A stretch of 64,000 nucleotides of DNA from assembly GCF_003590145.2 (NCBI RefSeq), contig NZ_CP060436.1, positions 2,266,001 to 2,330,000 of the forward strand. Direction: 5' to 3'. This DNA comes from Pseudooceanicola algae (GTDB lineage: Bacteria; Pseudomonadota; Alphaproteobacteria; Rhodobacterales; Rhodobacteraceae). Every line of letters begins with the position of its first letter. Within the stretch, counting starts at the first letter, position 1. A program made the position numbers and the translations under genes. The notes beneath the pieces were generated by a model. It searched no databases and was not told the DNA's origin. It saw only the letters and a program-made list of their open reading frames with translations. Shown here piece after piece: positions 1 to 7,635 of this stretch.

Positions 1-548
1 GACGCCTGGTCGATGACGATGGGCGGTTGCCCGGCGCGCGGAATGGCGCAGGTGATCGGGTTGGTGCCAAGAACGGGACGGTTGCCGCCAAGCGGGGCGA
101 TGGCGGCAGGCACATTGGCGCAACCGATGGCCAGGTAGCCGGCCTCGGCGAACCGCTCCGTATGCCAGCCCATGACATCGGCGGCAAAGCAATCGGTCAC
201 CACCAGGGTCGCGATGCCGCAGGCGCGCACCGCACTCAGCGTATCCTCGAAAGCAGCCTGAAAGGCGGGCTGGGGAAAACCGCCACGGGCATCGGCCAGC
301 ACCATGGCAGGCGCCGGACGTGTCACCACCGGCACCGCCGCCCCGGCCACCCGGCCAGAGGCGACATGCCCGCAGACACCGGGAACCCGCGCCAGCCCGT
401 GCGAGGCGATGCCGTCCAGTTCCGCCTCTGTAAAGATCCGCGCCATCAGCGCGGCGACCTCATCCCTGCAGCCTGCCATGGCAAAGGCCGCACGGGCCAG
501 TTCAAGCGCCTCGGGCGCTGTCAGGGTAATCCTGTCCTGCGTGTTCAT
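1..548 (-). CDS. Ldh-family NAD(P)-dependent dehydrogenase, C-terminus cut by window edge
   Basis: The first 182 codons of a protein of the malate/L-lactate (Ldh_2, AllD/YlbC, delta1-piperideine-2-carboxylate reductase) superfamily, which reduces 2-oxo acids or cyclic imines with NAD(P)H. The start is the ATG at 548, preceded by AGGGAGAC. The family SHG motif (residues 49-51, in GIASHGLARVPG) and the GTNPIT segment (about 161-166) are both visible. The usual NSxHFGxxG segment is replaced by a divergent stretch (TDCFAADVMG, about 118-127), so substrate and activity may differ. It is the last visible gene of the operon and overlaps the preceding FAD oxidoreductase by about 47 nt. Pairing with a DAO-type oxidase suggests reduction of an oxo acid or imine made by that enzyme; this is inference. 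Confidence 0.85.
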   Translation of the reverse strand, partial: MNTQDRITLTAPEALELARAAFAMAGCRDEVAALMARIFTEAELDGIASHGLARVPGVCGHVASGRVAGAAVPVVTRPAPAMVLADARGGFPQPAFQAAFEDTLSAVRACGIATLVVTDCFAADVMGWHTERFAEAGYLAIGCANVPAAIAPLGGNRPVLGTNPITCAIPRAGQPPIVIDQA

Positions 549-1851
549 CTGTCGTCTCCCTGCGCGCGCCGGCGCTGAACCTGTGGAATGAGAATGCCCC
601 GATGGCCAGGCTCGGGGCGCGGCCCGCGGCCAGTTCCGCCACGATCTGTCCGATGGCCGGGCCGGGGCCGAAACCGCCGCCGGAAAACCCCGTGGCAAGG
701 ATCAGGCCCGGATGGCTGGCAACCGGCCCGATGACCGGCAGCGCATCGGGCGTGCCTTCGATATAGCCCGACCAGCTGTCGGTGATCTGGACGCCACGCA
801 GCGCCGGCATCGCCGCGTCCAGCCGGGCACGGGCATAATCCAGCATCCGGGGCATCGCCGGACCGCCCAGCACACGGGCTTCGGCGCGGCGCGTGGAACG
901 CTCCTCGGCCAGGGCGCGGAAGAAATCGACCGGATTGCCGCTGATCGAGATCAGATCGTGGTTCTTTCGAAGCGTCGGCAGGAAATCCAGGAAATAGCGC
1001 AGATGATCGGGCGACACTTCGGTCCGGTTCAGGCTGCGGCGGGCGATGGTATAGCCGCCGTCCAGCCGCTTGCGAAAGCTGACGTCCCTGGCGGAAACGC
1101 ACAGGTCCGGGCCATCAACGGGCGCGGTGCGCGCGACGCTGCCGCGCAGGCGTAATTGCGGCAGGCGCAGGCCCAGCCCCCGCAGGAAGGGCGACGACCA
1201 TGCCCCGGCGGCCAGGATCACCGCACGGCACCGCAGGCGGCCCTTGGCGGTCTGCACCGCCGTGATCGCGCCGCCCGTCGTTTCAACTTCTCGCACCGCG
1301 CAATCGGTATAGATCCGCGCGCCCTGTTTGCGGGCGCCAAGGGCGATGGCGGGCGCGGCCATGAAGGGTTCTGCGCAGCCGTCTGTCGGCGTGTAGATCC
1401 CCCCGACGAAGGGACGTTCGCAGCCCGGCAGCAAACGCTTCACGCCCGCGCGGTCAAGGATCACGCTGCCGGTGCCTGCCGGGTCGCCGACCTCACGTTT
1501 CCAGCGGGCGTGAGCGGCAAGCTGTTTGTGGCTGTCACAGGGATACAGCGCGCCGTTCTGGCGGTATCCCGTGGCCTCTCCGGTCCGGGCCTCAAGGCCC
1601 TGCCAAAGGGTTTCGGCCATGACGGACAGGTCGATTTCCGCAGCGGCGCGGCCCATCTTGCGCACCCAGCCCCAGTTGCGGCCCGATTGTTCGCAGGCGA
1701 TCTGGGCCTTCTCGAACAGACAGACGGGGATGCCCTGCTCTGCCAGCCAGAGGGCGGCAGAGGTGCCGACGATACCGCCGCCGATGATGACGACCTCGGT
1801 CTCTTCCGGCAGATCGGTGTCCGAGGCGACGCGGATCAGGTCCTGGAGCAT
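502..1851 (-). CDS. FAD-dependent oxidoreductase, DAO (D-amino acid/glycine oxidase) family
   Basis: A 449-aa flavoprotein of the DAO fold. The dinucleotide-binding GGGIVG is at residues 24-29, after VVII. The segment EQSGRNWGWVRK (about 55-66) is typical of DadA-like amino-acid or amine oxidoreductases, and a C-terminal SGYIEGTPDALPVIGP segment matches the FAD-contacting end of the family. Members oxidise a C-N bond of an amino acid or secondary amine and pass electrons to oxygen or to the quinone pool. The gene overlaps the upstream ATPase gene by 16 nt and the downstream dehydrogenase by 47 nt, so it is firmly inside the transporter operon. The likely substrate is whatever the PotDBCA-like importer brings in. 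The exact substrate cannot be read from sequence. Confidence 0.85.
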   Translation of the reverse strand: MLQDLIRVASDTDLPEETEVVIIGGGIVGTSAALWLAEQGIPVCLFEKAQIACEQSGRNWGWVRKMGRAAAEIDLSVMAETLWQGLEARTGEATGYRQNGALYPCDSHKQLAAHARWKREVGDPAGTGSVILDRAGVKRLLPGCERPFVGGIYTPTDGCAEPFMAAPAIALGARKQGARIYTDCAVREVETTGGAITAVQTAKGRLRCRAVILAAGAWSSPFLRGLGLRLPQLRLRGSVARTAPVDGPDLCVSARDVSFRKRLDGGYTIARRSLNRTEVSPDHLRYFLDFLPTLRKNHDLISISGNPVDFFRALAEERSTRRAEARVLGGPAMPRMLDYARARLDAAMPALRGVQITDSWSGYIEGTPDALPVIGPVASHPGLILATGFSGGGFGPGPAIGQIVAELAAGRAPSLAIGAFSFHRFSAGARRETTDEHAGQDYPDSARGA

Positions 1852-2969
1852 CGCGCCTCTCCCGCTGGCGCGGCGCCATCGGTTTGGGCATCTGCGGGGC
1901 TGAAGGTCTCGTCGATGACATGGACGGCCCGGTCGGGAATGACCACGGCCAGGTCTTCGCCGGCGCGAAAACCCGCGACCCGCATGGCCGGCTGCTTGAT
2001 CCGCAACTCGGTTCCGCCAAGGGTGCAGATCATCACCGCCATGTCGCCGTAGTCGAACTTTTCCACCATCCGCGCCCGCAGGGCTCCGGCGGGGACCTCC
2101 TGCCCCGCGCCGACGACCTCGATGTTCTCGGGCCGCACCAGCGCTTCGTAATGGCCCGGCGCAAGGCCGGGAGTGACGGCGGGACGACGGGTGCCGATAT
2201 CGTCGATATCGACCGTCCCATCGGCGGCAAGGCGGCAGGGCATGATGTTGCTGTCGCCGATGAATTCAGCCACGAAGCGGGTCTTTGGCCGGGCATAGAT
2301 TTCAGCCGGTACGCCCACCTGTTCGATCCGTCCGCCGGAAAAGACCACGATGCGGTCGGACATCACCATCGCTTCGGACTGGTCATGGGTGACGAAGATC
2401 ATCGTCGCGCCGGTATCTGCGTGAATGCGTTTCAGTTCGATCTGCATCTGTTCGCGCAGGTTCTTGTCGAGCGCCCCGAAAGGTTCGTCGAGCAGAACCA
2501 GTTCGGGTTCAAAGACCAGCGCCCGGGCCAGGGCGACGCGCTGCTGCTGCCCGCCCGAAAGCTCTGACGGGAAGCGATCGAAGTAGCCGCCAAGCCCAAC
2601 CATCTTCAGCGCGGCCTCGGCACGGGCGCGGGTGTCGCTGCGGCTGACGCGGCGCATCTTCAGCGGATAGCCGACGTTGCGCCCGACGCTCATATGCGGG
2701 AACAGCGCGTAGTTCTGGAACACCATGCCCACGTTGCGCTTGTAGGGCGGCACATCCCCGACAGAGCGGCCGTTCAGGATGACCTCGCCCTGCGTCGGGG
2801 TTTCGAACCCGCCGACGATCATCAGCGTCGTGGTCTTGCCGGACCCTGACGGGCCGAGCAGGGACACGAATTCCCCCTTCCTGATTTCAAGGTCATCGAC
2901 GGTCAGGACGGTGGTGCGGCCGTCGTAGGATTTCGTGAGGTCACGCAGGTAAAGCGAAATGTCGGTCAT
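1836..2969 (-). CDS. PotA-like ABC importer ATPase
   Basis: A 377-aa ATPase of the spermidine/putrescine/iron (PotA/FbpC) class. It shows Walker A GPSGSGKT (39-46), the Q-loop FQNYALFPH, signature LSGGQQQR (137-144), Walker B VLLDEP (158-163) and the switch His in VTHDQSEAM. The last 130 residues have the TOBE-type tail of this class. It energises the two permeases encoded just upstream. Its ATG shares one base with the stop codon of the preceding permease gene (TGATG). The substrate is not set by the ATPase; the operon partners (DAO oxidase, Ldh dehydrogenase, dipeptidase) point to an amino-acid derivative or opine-like compound rather than a plain polyamine (inference). Confidence 0.93.
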   Translation of the reverse strand: MTDISLYLRDLTKSYDGRTTVLTVDDLEIRKGEFVSLLGPSGSGKTTTLMIVGGFETPTQGEVILNGRSVGDVPPYKRNVGMVFQNYALFPHMSVGRNVGYPLKMRRVSRSDTRARAEAALKMVGLGGYFDRFPSELSGGQQQRVALARALVFEPELVLLDEPFGALDKNLREQMQIELKRIHADTGATMIFVTHDQSEAMVMSDRIVVFSGGRIEQVGVPAEIYARPKTRFVAEFIGDSNIMPCRLAADGTVDIDDIGTRRPAVTPGLAPGHYEALVRPENIEVVGAGQEVPAGALRARMVEKFDYGDMAVMICTLGGTELRIKQPAMRVAGFRAGEDLAVVIPDRAVHVIDETFSPADAQTDGAAPAGEARCSRT

Positions 2970-3811
2970 CAGGCAGGCACCTTTTCTGTCCGGGAAGCAG
3001 GGGCAGCGCCGCGCTTGCGGCGGCGTCCCGAAGGGCTGAGCGCAAAGCGCAGAAGCGCCGCGATCAGGACGAAGAGCACCAGCAGGAACACCAGCGCCCC
3101 GGAGGCGGCGGCGATCACCGGGTCCATGTCCATCATGAAGCTGTTGAACAATTGGCGCGGCAGGGTCGCCTTGTCCCGTCCCGAGATGAAGACGGAAATC
3201 ACCGCTTCGTCGAAGGAATGGATGAAGGCATAGAACCCCGCCACCATGATCGACGGGCCAAGCGCCGGAACCGTCACGTTCAGGAAGGTCGCGCGCGGAT
3301 CCGCCCCCAGCGACAGGGAGGCCCGTTCAAGGTTGCGATCCAGCGAGGCGATGCCCGCGGTCAGCACCATCACGGCGGCGGGCAGGTTGATGCAGGCATG
3401 GGCGATGATGACGCTGCCATAACTCTGGAACATGCCGATTTCGACGAAGTAGATGTAGTAGCCGATGGCCAGCACGATATGCGGCACCAGCAGCGGCGCG
3501 ATCATCAGCAACCGGAACATGGCCTTGCCCGCAAAGCTCCACCGCGTCAGCGCGAAGGAGGCTGGCAAGGCCAGCGCCAGCGTCAGCACCACGTTGCAGG
3601 CCGCGATGAACAGGCTGTTGAACAGCGGCCCGGTCCAGGCGGGGTCGGTGAAGAATTCCCGGTAGTAATCCAGCGAATAGGCCGGCGGCGGGAAAGACAG
3701 CGACACCGAGGCGCTGAAGGACATCGGAATGACGATCAGCACCGGCCAGATCAGAATATTGGCCACCACGAAGGCGATGACGGCAAAGACGCGGGTTTCC
3801 CTGACTTTCAT
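2969..3811 (-). CDS. PotC-like ABC importer permease
   Basis: A 280-aa inner-membrane permease with about six hydrophobic segments and a clear cytoplasmic EAA loop (ERASLSLGADPRATFLNV, then P). I chose the ATG at 3811 because it overlaps the stop of the upstream permease gene as ATGA and has GGAGCG upstream. A GTG four codons earlier (3823) is the alternative. It pairs with the PotB-like permease encoded next to it. The C-terminus is rich in Arg/Lys and Ala, as expected for a cytoplasmic tail. The role is transport of the ligand delivered by the Tat-type binding protein of this operon. Confidence 0.92.
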   Translation of the reverse strand: MKVRETRVFAVIAFVVANILIWPVLIVIPMSFSASVSLSFPPPAYSLDYYREFFTDPAWTGPLFNSLFIAACNVVLTLALALPASFALTRWSFAGKAMFRLLMIAPLLVPHIVLAIGYYIYFVEIGMFQSYGSVIIAHACINLPAAVMVLTAGIASLDRNLERASLSLGADPRATFLNVTVPALGPSIMVAGFYAFIHSFDEAVISVFISGRDKATLPRQLFNSFMMDMDPVIAAASGALVFLLVLFVLIAALLRFALSPSGRRRKRGAAPASRTEKVPA

Positions 3812-4638
3812 TTCGCGCTCCACAGCCGGTCGAGAGAGGTGAAGGAGCCGTAGATCAGGAACAGCACCCCGGTGAAGGAAGTCAGGATCACGCTTGACGC
3901 AGCCGCCGTCCCGAAGCTGAGCATCTGTTCCATCTGCTTGCCGATCAGACCCGAGATCATCAGGTCACGCGGACTGCCGAGGATCGCGGGCGTCACGTAA
4001 TAGCCCATGCAGGTGATGAAGATCAGCACCCCGCCATTGGCCAGCCCCGGCAGCGACAGCGGCAGGTGCACGTTCAGAAGCGAGCGCAGGTTGTTCGCGC
4101 CAAGGCTGGCGGAGGCCAGCATCAGCCGCGGGTCGATCCGGCGCATCGTGGCATAAAGGACCAGCACCATCAGCGGCGTCAGAAGCTGGGTCATCGCGAT
4201 GACGGAGGCCATGGTGGTGTACAGCAACCTCGGCGGCGGGTTCCATCCCATCAGCGCAAGGATGCTCTGGGCCGGGCCGCCATTGCCCAGGATCACCAGC
4301 CAGGCGAAGGTCCGCACCAGGAAGCTGACGAGGAAGGAGCTCATCACCACCATCGCCAGGGCACGGGCATAGGCAGAGGGGCTGTTGGCAATGATGAAGG
4401 CCACCGGATAGGCCATGAAGGCGCTGACCACGGTGACCACGCCGGCCATCAGCACGGTGCGCAGCAGCGTTTCCACCATGTAGCCGCTCTGAAAGAAGCG
4501 GGCGTAATTGGCCAGCCCCGGCTTGGGGTCCATGAAGCTCAGCCAGAGCACATAGACCATCGGGGCAAGAAAGAAGACCGCAAGGAAGGCCGTGGGAACC
4601 AGAACCGACAGGCGGCGGATGAGGGGAACGGAAGTCAT
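3808..4638 (-). CDS. PotB-like ABC importer permease
   Basis: A 276-aa multi-spanning permease. The first membrane segment follows a short N-terminus (LSVLVPTAFLAVFFLAP), and the EAA loop reads LASASLGANNLRSLLNVHLP. Length and topology match PotB. It lies 69 nt downstream of the solute-binding-protein gene; that gap holds a strong hairpin. It overlaps the second permease gene by 4 nt (ATGA). It should form the heterodimeric channel with its neighbour. Confidence 0.92.
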   Translation of the reverse strand: MTSVPLIRRLSVLVPTAFLAVFFLAPMVYVLWLSFMDPKPGLANYARFFQSGYMVETLLRTVLMAGVVTVVSAFMAYPVAFIIANSPSAYARALAMVVMSSFLVSFLVRTFAWLVILGNGGPAQSILALMGWNPPPRLLYTTMASVIAMTQLLTPLMVLVLYATMRRIDPRLMLASASLGANNLRSLLNVHLPLSLPGLANGGVLIFITCMGYYVTPAILGSPRDLMISGLIGKQMEQMLSFGTAAASSVILTSFTGVLFLIYGSFTSLDRLWSAK

Positions 4639-4667
4639 TGTGTGACCCTCGAATATTTCCGGGTGGG

Positions 4668-4690
4668 GCGGCGGCCCGTCTGGCCGCCGC
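4668..4690 (-). terminator. Hairpin between binding-protein and permease genes
   Basis: A perfect 9-bp stem (GCGGCGGCC / GGCCGCCGC) with a 5-nt loop sits between the stop of the PotD-like gene and the start of the PotB-like gene. No T-tract follows on the minus strand. It is more likely a processing or attenuation hairpin that keeps the binding-protein message abundant than a complete terminator. Confidence 0.6.
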
Positions 4691-4707
4691 GCAGATTTCA
4701 GCTCAAC

Positions 4708-5772
4708 TCAGCTCAGCAACCAATCCGCGAAACGGGAATTCATCTCGTCCAGCTGATCGGCGATGCCGGGCGCGCTGAGCCAGACCACGAGGTCCTTGTA
4801 CTGCGGTGCCGTGGGCAGACGGTGCAAGACATCCGGCGAGATGTAATCGAGCGCTGCGGGATTCACCGGGCCGGTGCCTGCATTGACGGCGAAGGGGCCC
4901 ACGCGTTCGGCCTTTACGGCGGATTTGACGAATTCCCAGGCAAGCGCTTCACGGGGCGTGCCTTCGGCCACGACCCAGAAGGCCGTATCCACAAGGCATT
5001 CGTTCCACACGATGGTTGCCTCTGCGCCGTCGTCGATGGCGCTTTGGGCATAGGCGGGCCACATGCCGATCATCTCGACTTCCTGGTCGCGGATCATCTG
5101 GGTGGATTGCGGGCCTTGCGTCCACCAGTTGACGACCGAGGGCTTGATCTTGTCCAGCGAGGCAAAGGCCCGGTCCAGGTCGTAGGGGAACAGCTCGTCC
5201 TTGGGGACCCCATCGGCCATCAGGGCAAAGGCCAGCACCCGCGCGGGGTAGTTCTGCAGCGACCGGTCGCCGGGGAAGGTCTCGGTATCCCAGAACTCGG
5301 CCCAGCTTTGCGGACCCGCCTCGCCGAAGGTGTCGTTGCGATAGACGATGTTGTTGCCGAAGGCATGGCTGGCCACGCCGCCGTTGATTACACCGCCCTC
5401 AAAGACCTCACCTTCCTTGATGTTGTCTTCGGCCATGGCGATCAGCCCGGCCTGCGCGGCCTGGGCCAGCTGCGCCACGCCAAGGGTGGTCACGTCGAAT
5501 TCATAGGCGCCGGACCGTTTCTGCGCTGCCAGCTTGGCCATGGACACCGGCGACACGGTGCGGATTTCCACCCCGGTATCGGCAGTGAAGGGGTCAAACA
5601 GGTACTTGCGCGCGTTCTCTTCCCAGGAACCGCCCCAGGTGTTGACGTAAAGTACGTCCTCTGCCGCCTTGGCGTCACGGATATAGGGCGCGCCCAGAAC
5701 GAATGCGCCACTTGCGGCGCCGGTCTGAAGCAGGCGGCGCCGGGTCATTGGAAGTCGGGTCTTTCCGGTCAT
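4708..5772 (-). CDS. PotD/F-like periplasmic solute-binding protein, Tat-type signal
   Basis: A 354-aa extracellular solute-binding protein of the spermidine/putrescine-binding class. The start at 5772 is chosen because CAGGAGA lies upstream and because it begins a proper signal peptide with a twin-arginine core (TRRRLLQ) and an Ala-rich h-region ending near AKA. The mature part begins with VLYVNTWGGSWEENARKY, typical of the family. A longer in-frame opening continues upstream to 6294 but reads like antisense to the dipeptidase gene and is not coding. It captures the ligand in the periplasm for the two permeases encoded downstream. Ligand identity is open; the family binds polyamines, but also opines and amino-acid derivatives. 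Confidence 0.92.
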   Translation of the reverse strand: MTGKTRLPMTRRRLLQTGAASGAFVLGAPYIRDAKAAEDVLYVNTWGGSWEENARKYLFDPFTADTGVEIRTVSPVSMAKLAAQKRSGAYEFDVTTLGVAQLAQAAQAGLIAMAEDNIKEGEVFEGGVINGGVASHAFGNNIVYRNDTFGEAGPQSWAEFWDTETFPGDRSLQNYPARVLAFALMADGVPKDELFPYDLDRAFASLDKIKPSVVNWWTQGPQSTQMIRDQEVEMIGMWPAYAQSAIDDGAEATIVWNECLVDTAFWVVAEGTPREALAWEFVKSAVKAERVGPFAVNAGTGPVNPAALDYISPDVLHRLPTAPQYKDLVVWLSAPGIADQLDEMNSRFADWLLS

Positions 5773-5929
5773 TCTTTCATCTCCTGTTGGTAAGGATCGG
5801 CCCCGGCATTCTGATGTCCCGGTGACCGTGGTTTGTTGTCCGTCCGTCAATCCACCTTGCAGCCTGTCAATCAGCTGTCCGGCAACCTGTCTCCGGACCT
5901 TGCGGCCCTGTGGCCTGTCGGGCCCGCGA

Positions 5930-6895
5930 TCAGCCGAAGTTCGCCTCGTAGACGCGCATCCAGTTGGCCCCGCAAAGCTTGTCGACGTCTTCGGGGGTAA
6001 AGCCGCGTCGTGCCAGCGCCGCGGGAAGGCCGGACATCTGCGAGACGTCCTCCATCCATTGCTGGGCCGGGGCGCCATAGGCATTGGTCGTCTTGGCCGC
6101 ACCGAACTGCGCGCTGCGGGTCCAGCGGCCGACACGCATCCAGTCCAGCTCGGGCCTGGCGACGTAGTGCCCGGCGTCGGTGCCGATACCCACATGATCG
6201 ATGCCCATAAGATCGACGGTACGGGCGACCATCTCGGCCCAACCGTCGATGCTGGCGGTGGCGTAATCCGGCGTGATGTTGTGATAGACCGCAAGGCCCA
6301 GGATCGAATTGGTTTCCACCAGCGCCTTCAGCACCGCGTCGCTCTTGTTGCGATGGTGGGGCATCAGGCTGGCGGGGTTGGCATGGGTCACGGCGACCGG
6401 CTTGGACGAGGCCTCGATGGCCATCAGCGTGGTCTTTTCACCGACATGGGAACAATCGGCCATGATGCCGTGGGTGTTCATCTCGCCGATCAGCTCCCTG
6501 CCGTAGCGGGTCAGCCCGCTGTCGGAGGGTTCATAGCAACTGCCGCCGACGTCGTTCTGGATGTTGTAGGTCAGCTGCGCCACCCGGACCCCAAGCTGCG
6601 CGAAGAGTTCCGGGTACCGAATGCGGCCTTCGAACATGCCCGAGTTCTGGAACCCCATCAGCACGCCGACCTTGCCGTCGGCTTCGGCCTTGCGGATATC
6701 GGCGACCGAGCGGACGATCATCATGACGTCGGAATTCTCGCGTTCCTTGTCCAGCCACGCGGCGATGGAATCCATGCTGTCGATGGCCCCACCCCAGAAT
6801 TCCAGCGTGTTGGTCACGCAGGTAAAGCCGCCATCGCGCAGCTTCAGCAGGATATCGCGGCGGAAGTCGCCGCATTGCAGGCCGTCGATCAGCAT
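5930..6895 (-). CDS. M19 (renal/membrane dipeptidase) family protein with altered metal motif
   Basis: A 321-aa protein of the membrane dipeptidase family (TIM-barrel, dinuclear zinc). Conserved parts include GFQNSG (about 91-96), LTYNIQNDVGGSCYE, GLTRYG, the metal-ligand segments ADCSH and VTHANP, and GIGTDAG. The canonical N-terminal DGHxD, whose His and Asp bind zinc, reads DGLQCGDF here (residues 4-11), so two zinc ligands are missing. The protein may therefore use one metal or catalyse another hydrolysis. The start at 6895 overlaps the upstream unknown gene by 7 nt. Position in the importer operon suggests it cleaves an amide-type imported compound in the cytoplasm; no signal peptide is seen. 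Confidence 0.85.
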   Translation of the reverse strand: MLIDGLQCGDFRRDILLKLRDGGFTCVTNTLEFWGGAIDSMDSIAAWLDKERENSDVMMIVRSVADIRKAEADGKVGVLMGFQNSGMFEGRIRYPELFAQLGVRVAQLTYNIQNDVGGSCYEPSDSGLTRYGRELIGEMNTHGIMADCSHVGEKTTLMAIEASSKPVAVTHANPASLMPHHRNKSDAVLKALVETNSILGLAVYHNITPDYATASIDGWAEMVARTVDLMGIDHVGIGTDAGHYVARPELDWMRVGRWTRSAQFGAAKTTNAYGAPAQQWMEDVSQMSGLPAALARRGFTPEDVDKLCGANWMRVYEANFG

Positions 6896-7635
6896 TCGCT
6901 GTCTCCCTCGTCCTGCATTCCGGCTTCGACCAGTTTCTCTCTTTCCAGCATCGTCACGTCCATTTCCTCGAATTCTTCTTCGTCCGCCGAGACCAGCGAA
7001 CCGTCTTCCATCATCATCACCGACCCGGTGTGCATCCGCGACAGGCGGGTATCGGGGGCCTGTGCCTCGTTCGACAGGTGGAACAGGTGCCACCACAGGT
7101 CCGGGTCCACCGCGATCCGCTCTTCGGCGATGCGCATCAGCTCGCGGGGTTCGGCCCCGGCCAGCGACAGACGCGCCACGGCGCTGTCCGTCCCGGTCAC
7201 CTCGACCACCGCGCCAAGCCCGTGCTTCTGCACGATGGCGCTGACAACCTTCAGTTCCTCGGGGTGTGTCACGGATTGGATCGCCACAGTGGCATCGCCC
7301 CGGATCCGGGCGAGATCCGTCAGCAGGTCAGAGACCTCTTCCGCCACCAGCCAGGCGTGCTTGCCCGCCGCATCCAGAACCAGCCCCCCGGTCCTGCCGT
7401 CCGCCGCGCCCTGCCCGTCGCCTATATGGCTGAGGCGTCCGCAGCCTGCCATCAGCAGATCCAGCGTGGCCTCGAGCCCGGCAAAGCCCGACAGCCCGAG
7501 CGAGGCCGAAAACATGCCTGCGTCGGCCACCGGCCAGCGGCGTCCAGGGTCCATGCCCTTGAACTGCAACAGCCGTTCGATCACCATCCGGCTTTCGCGC
7601 AGGGTGACCCGGAACTCCCCGGATGCGGTGCTCAT
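6889..7635 (-). CDS. Protein of unknown function, 248 aa
   Basis: I do not recognise a family. The start at 7635 has AGAGGAGA upstream and overlaps the stop of the 592-aa gene (ATGA). The protein is soluble-looking, with no signal peptide and no membrane segment. The N-terminal half is Gly/Ala/Leu-rich. A 30-residue acidic stretch near the C-terminus (around DEEEFEEMD) is notable. A central part with alternating hydrophobic residues (VVSAIVQKHGLGAVVEV) suggests a mixed alpha/beta fold. Tight coupling to the 592-aa gene and to the dipeptidase gene makes a shared complex or pathway likely. It could be a small partner subunit of the 592-aa protein. Confidence 0.75.
   Translation of the reverse strand: MSTASGEFRVTLRESRMVIERLLQFKGMDPGRRWPVADAGMFSASLGLSGFAGLEATLDLLMAGCGRLSHIGDGQGAADGRTGGLVLDAAGKHAWLVAEEVSDLLTDLARIRGDATVAIQSVTHPEELKVVSAIVQKHGLGAVVEVTGTDSAVARLSLAGAEPRELMRIAEERIAVDPDLWWHLFHLSNEAQAPDTRLSRMHTGSVMMMEDGSLVSADEEEFEEMDVTMLEREKLVEAGMQDEGDSEC

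Noticed and set aside
4066-5793. A 575-codon open frame on the plus strand across the PotB/PotD-like genes
   Set aside because: It is antisense to two strongly supported genes, rich in His, Gly, Gln and Arg, has no family resemblance and reflects the high third-position GC. Many similar long antisense frames occur throughout the window.
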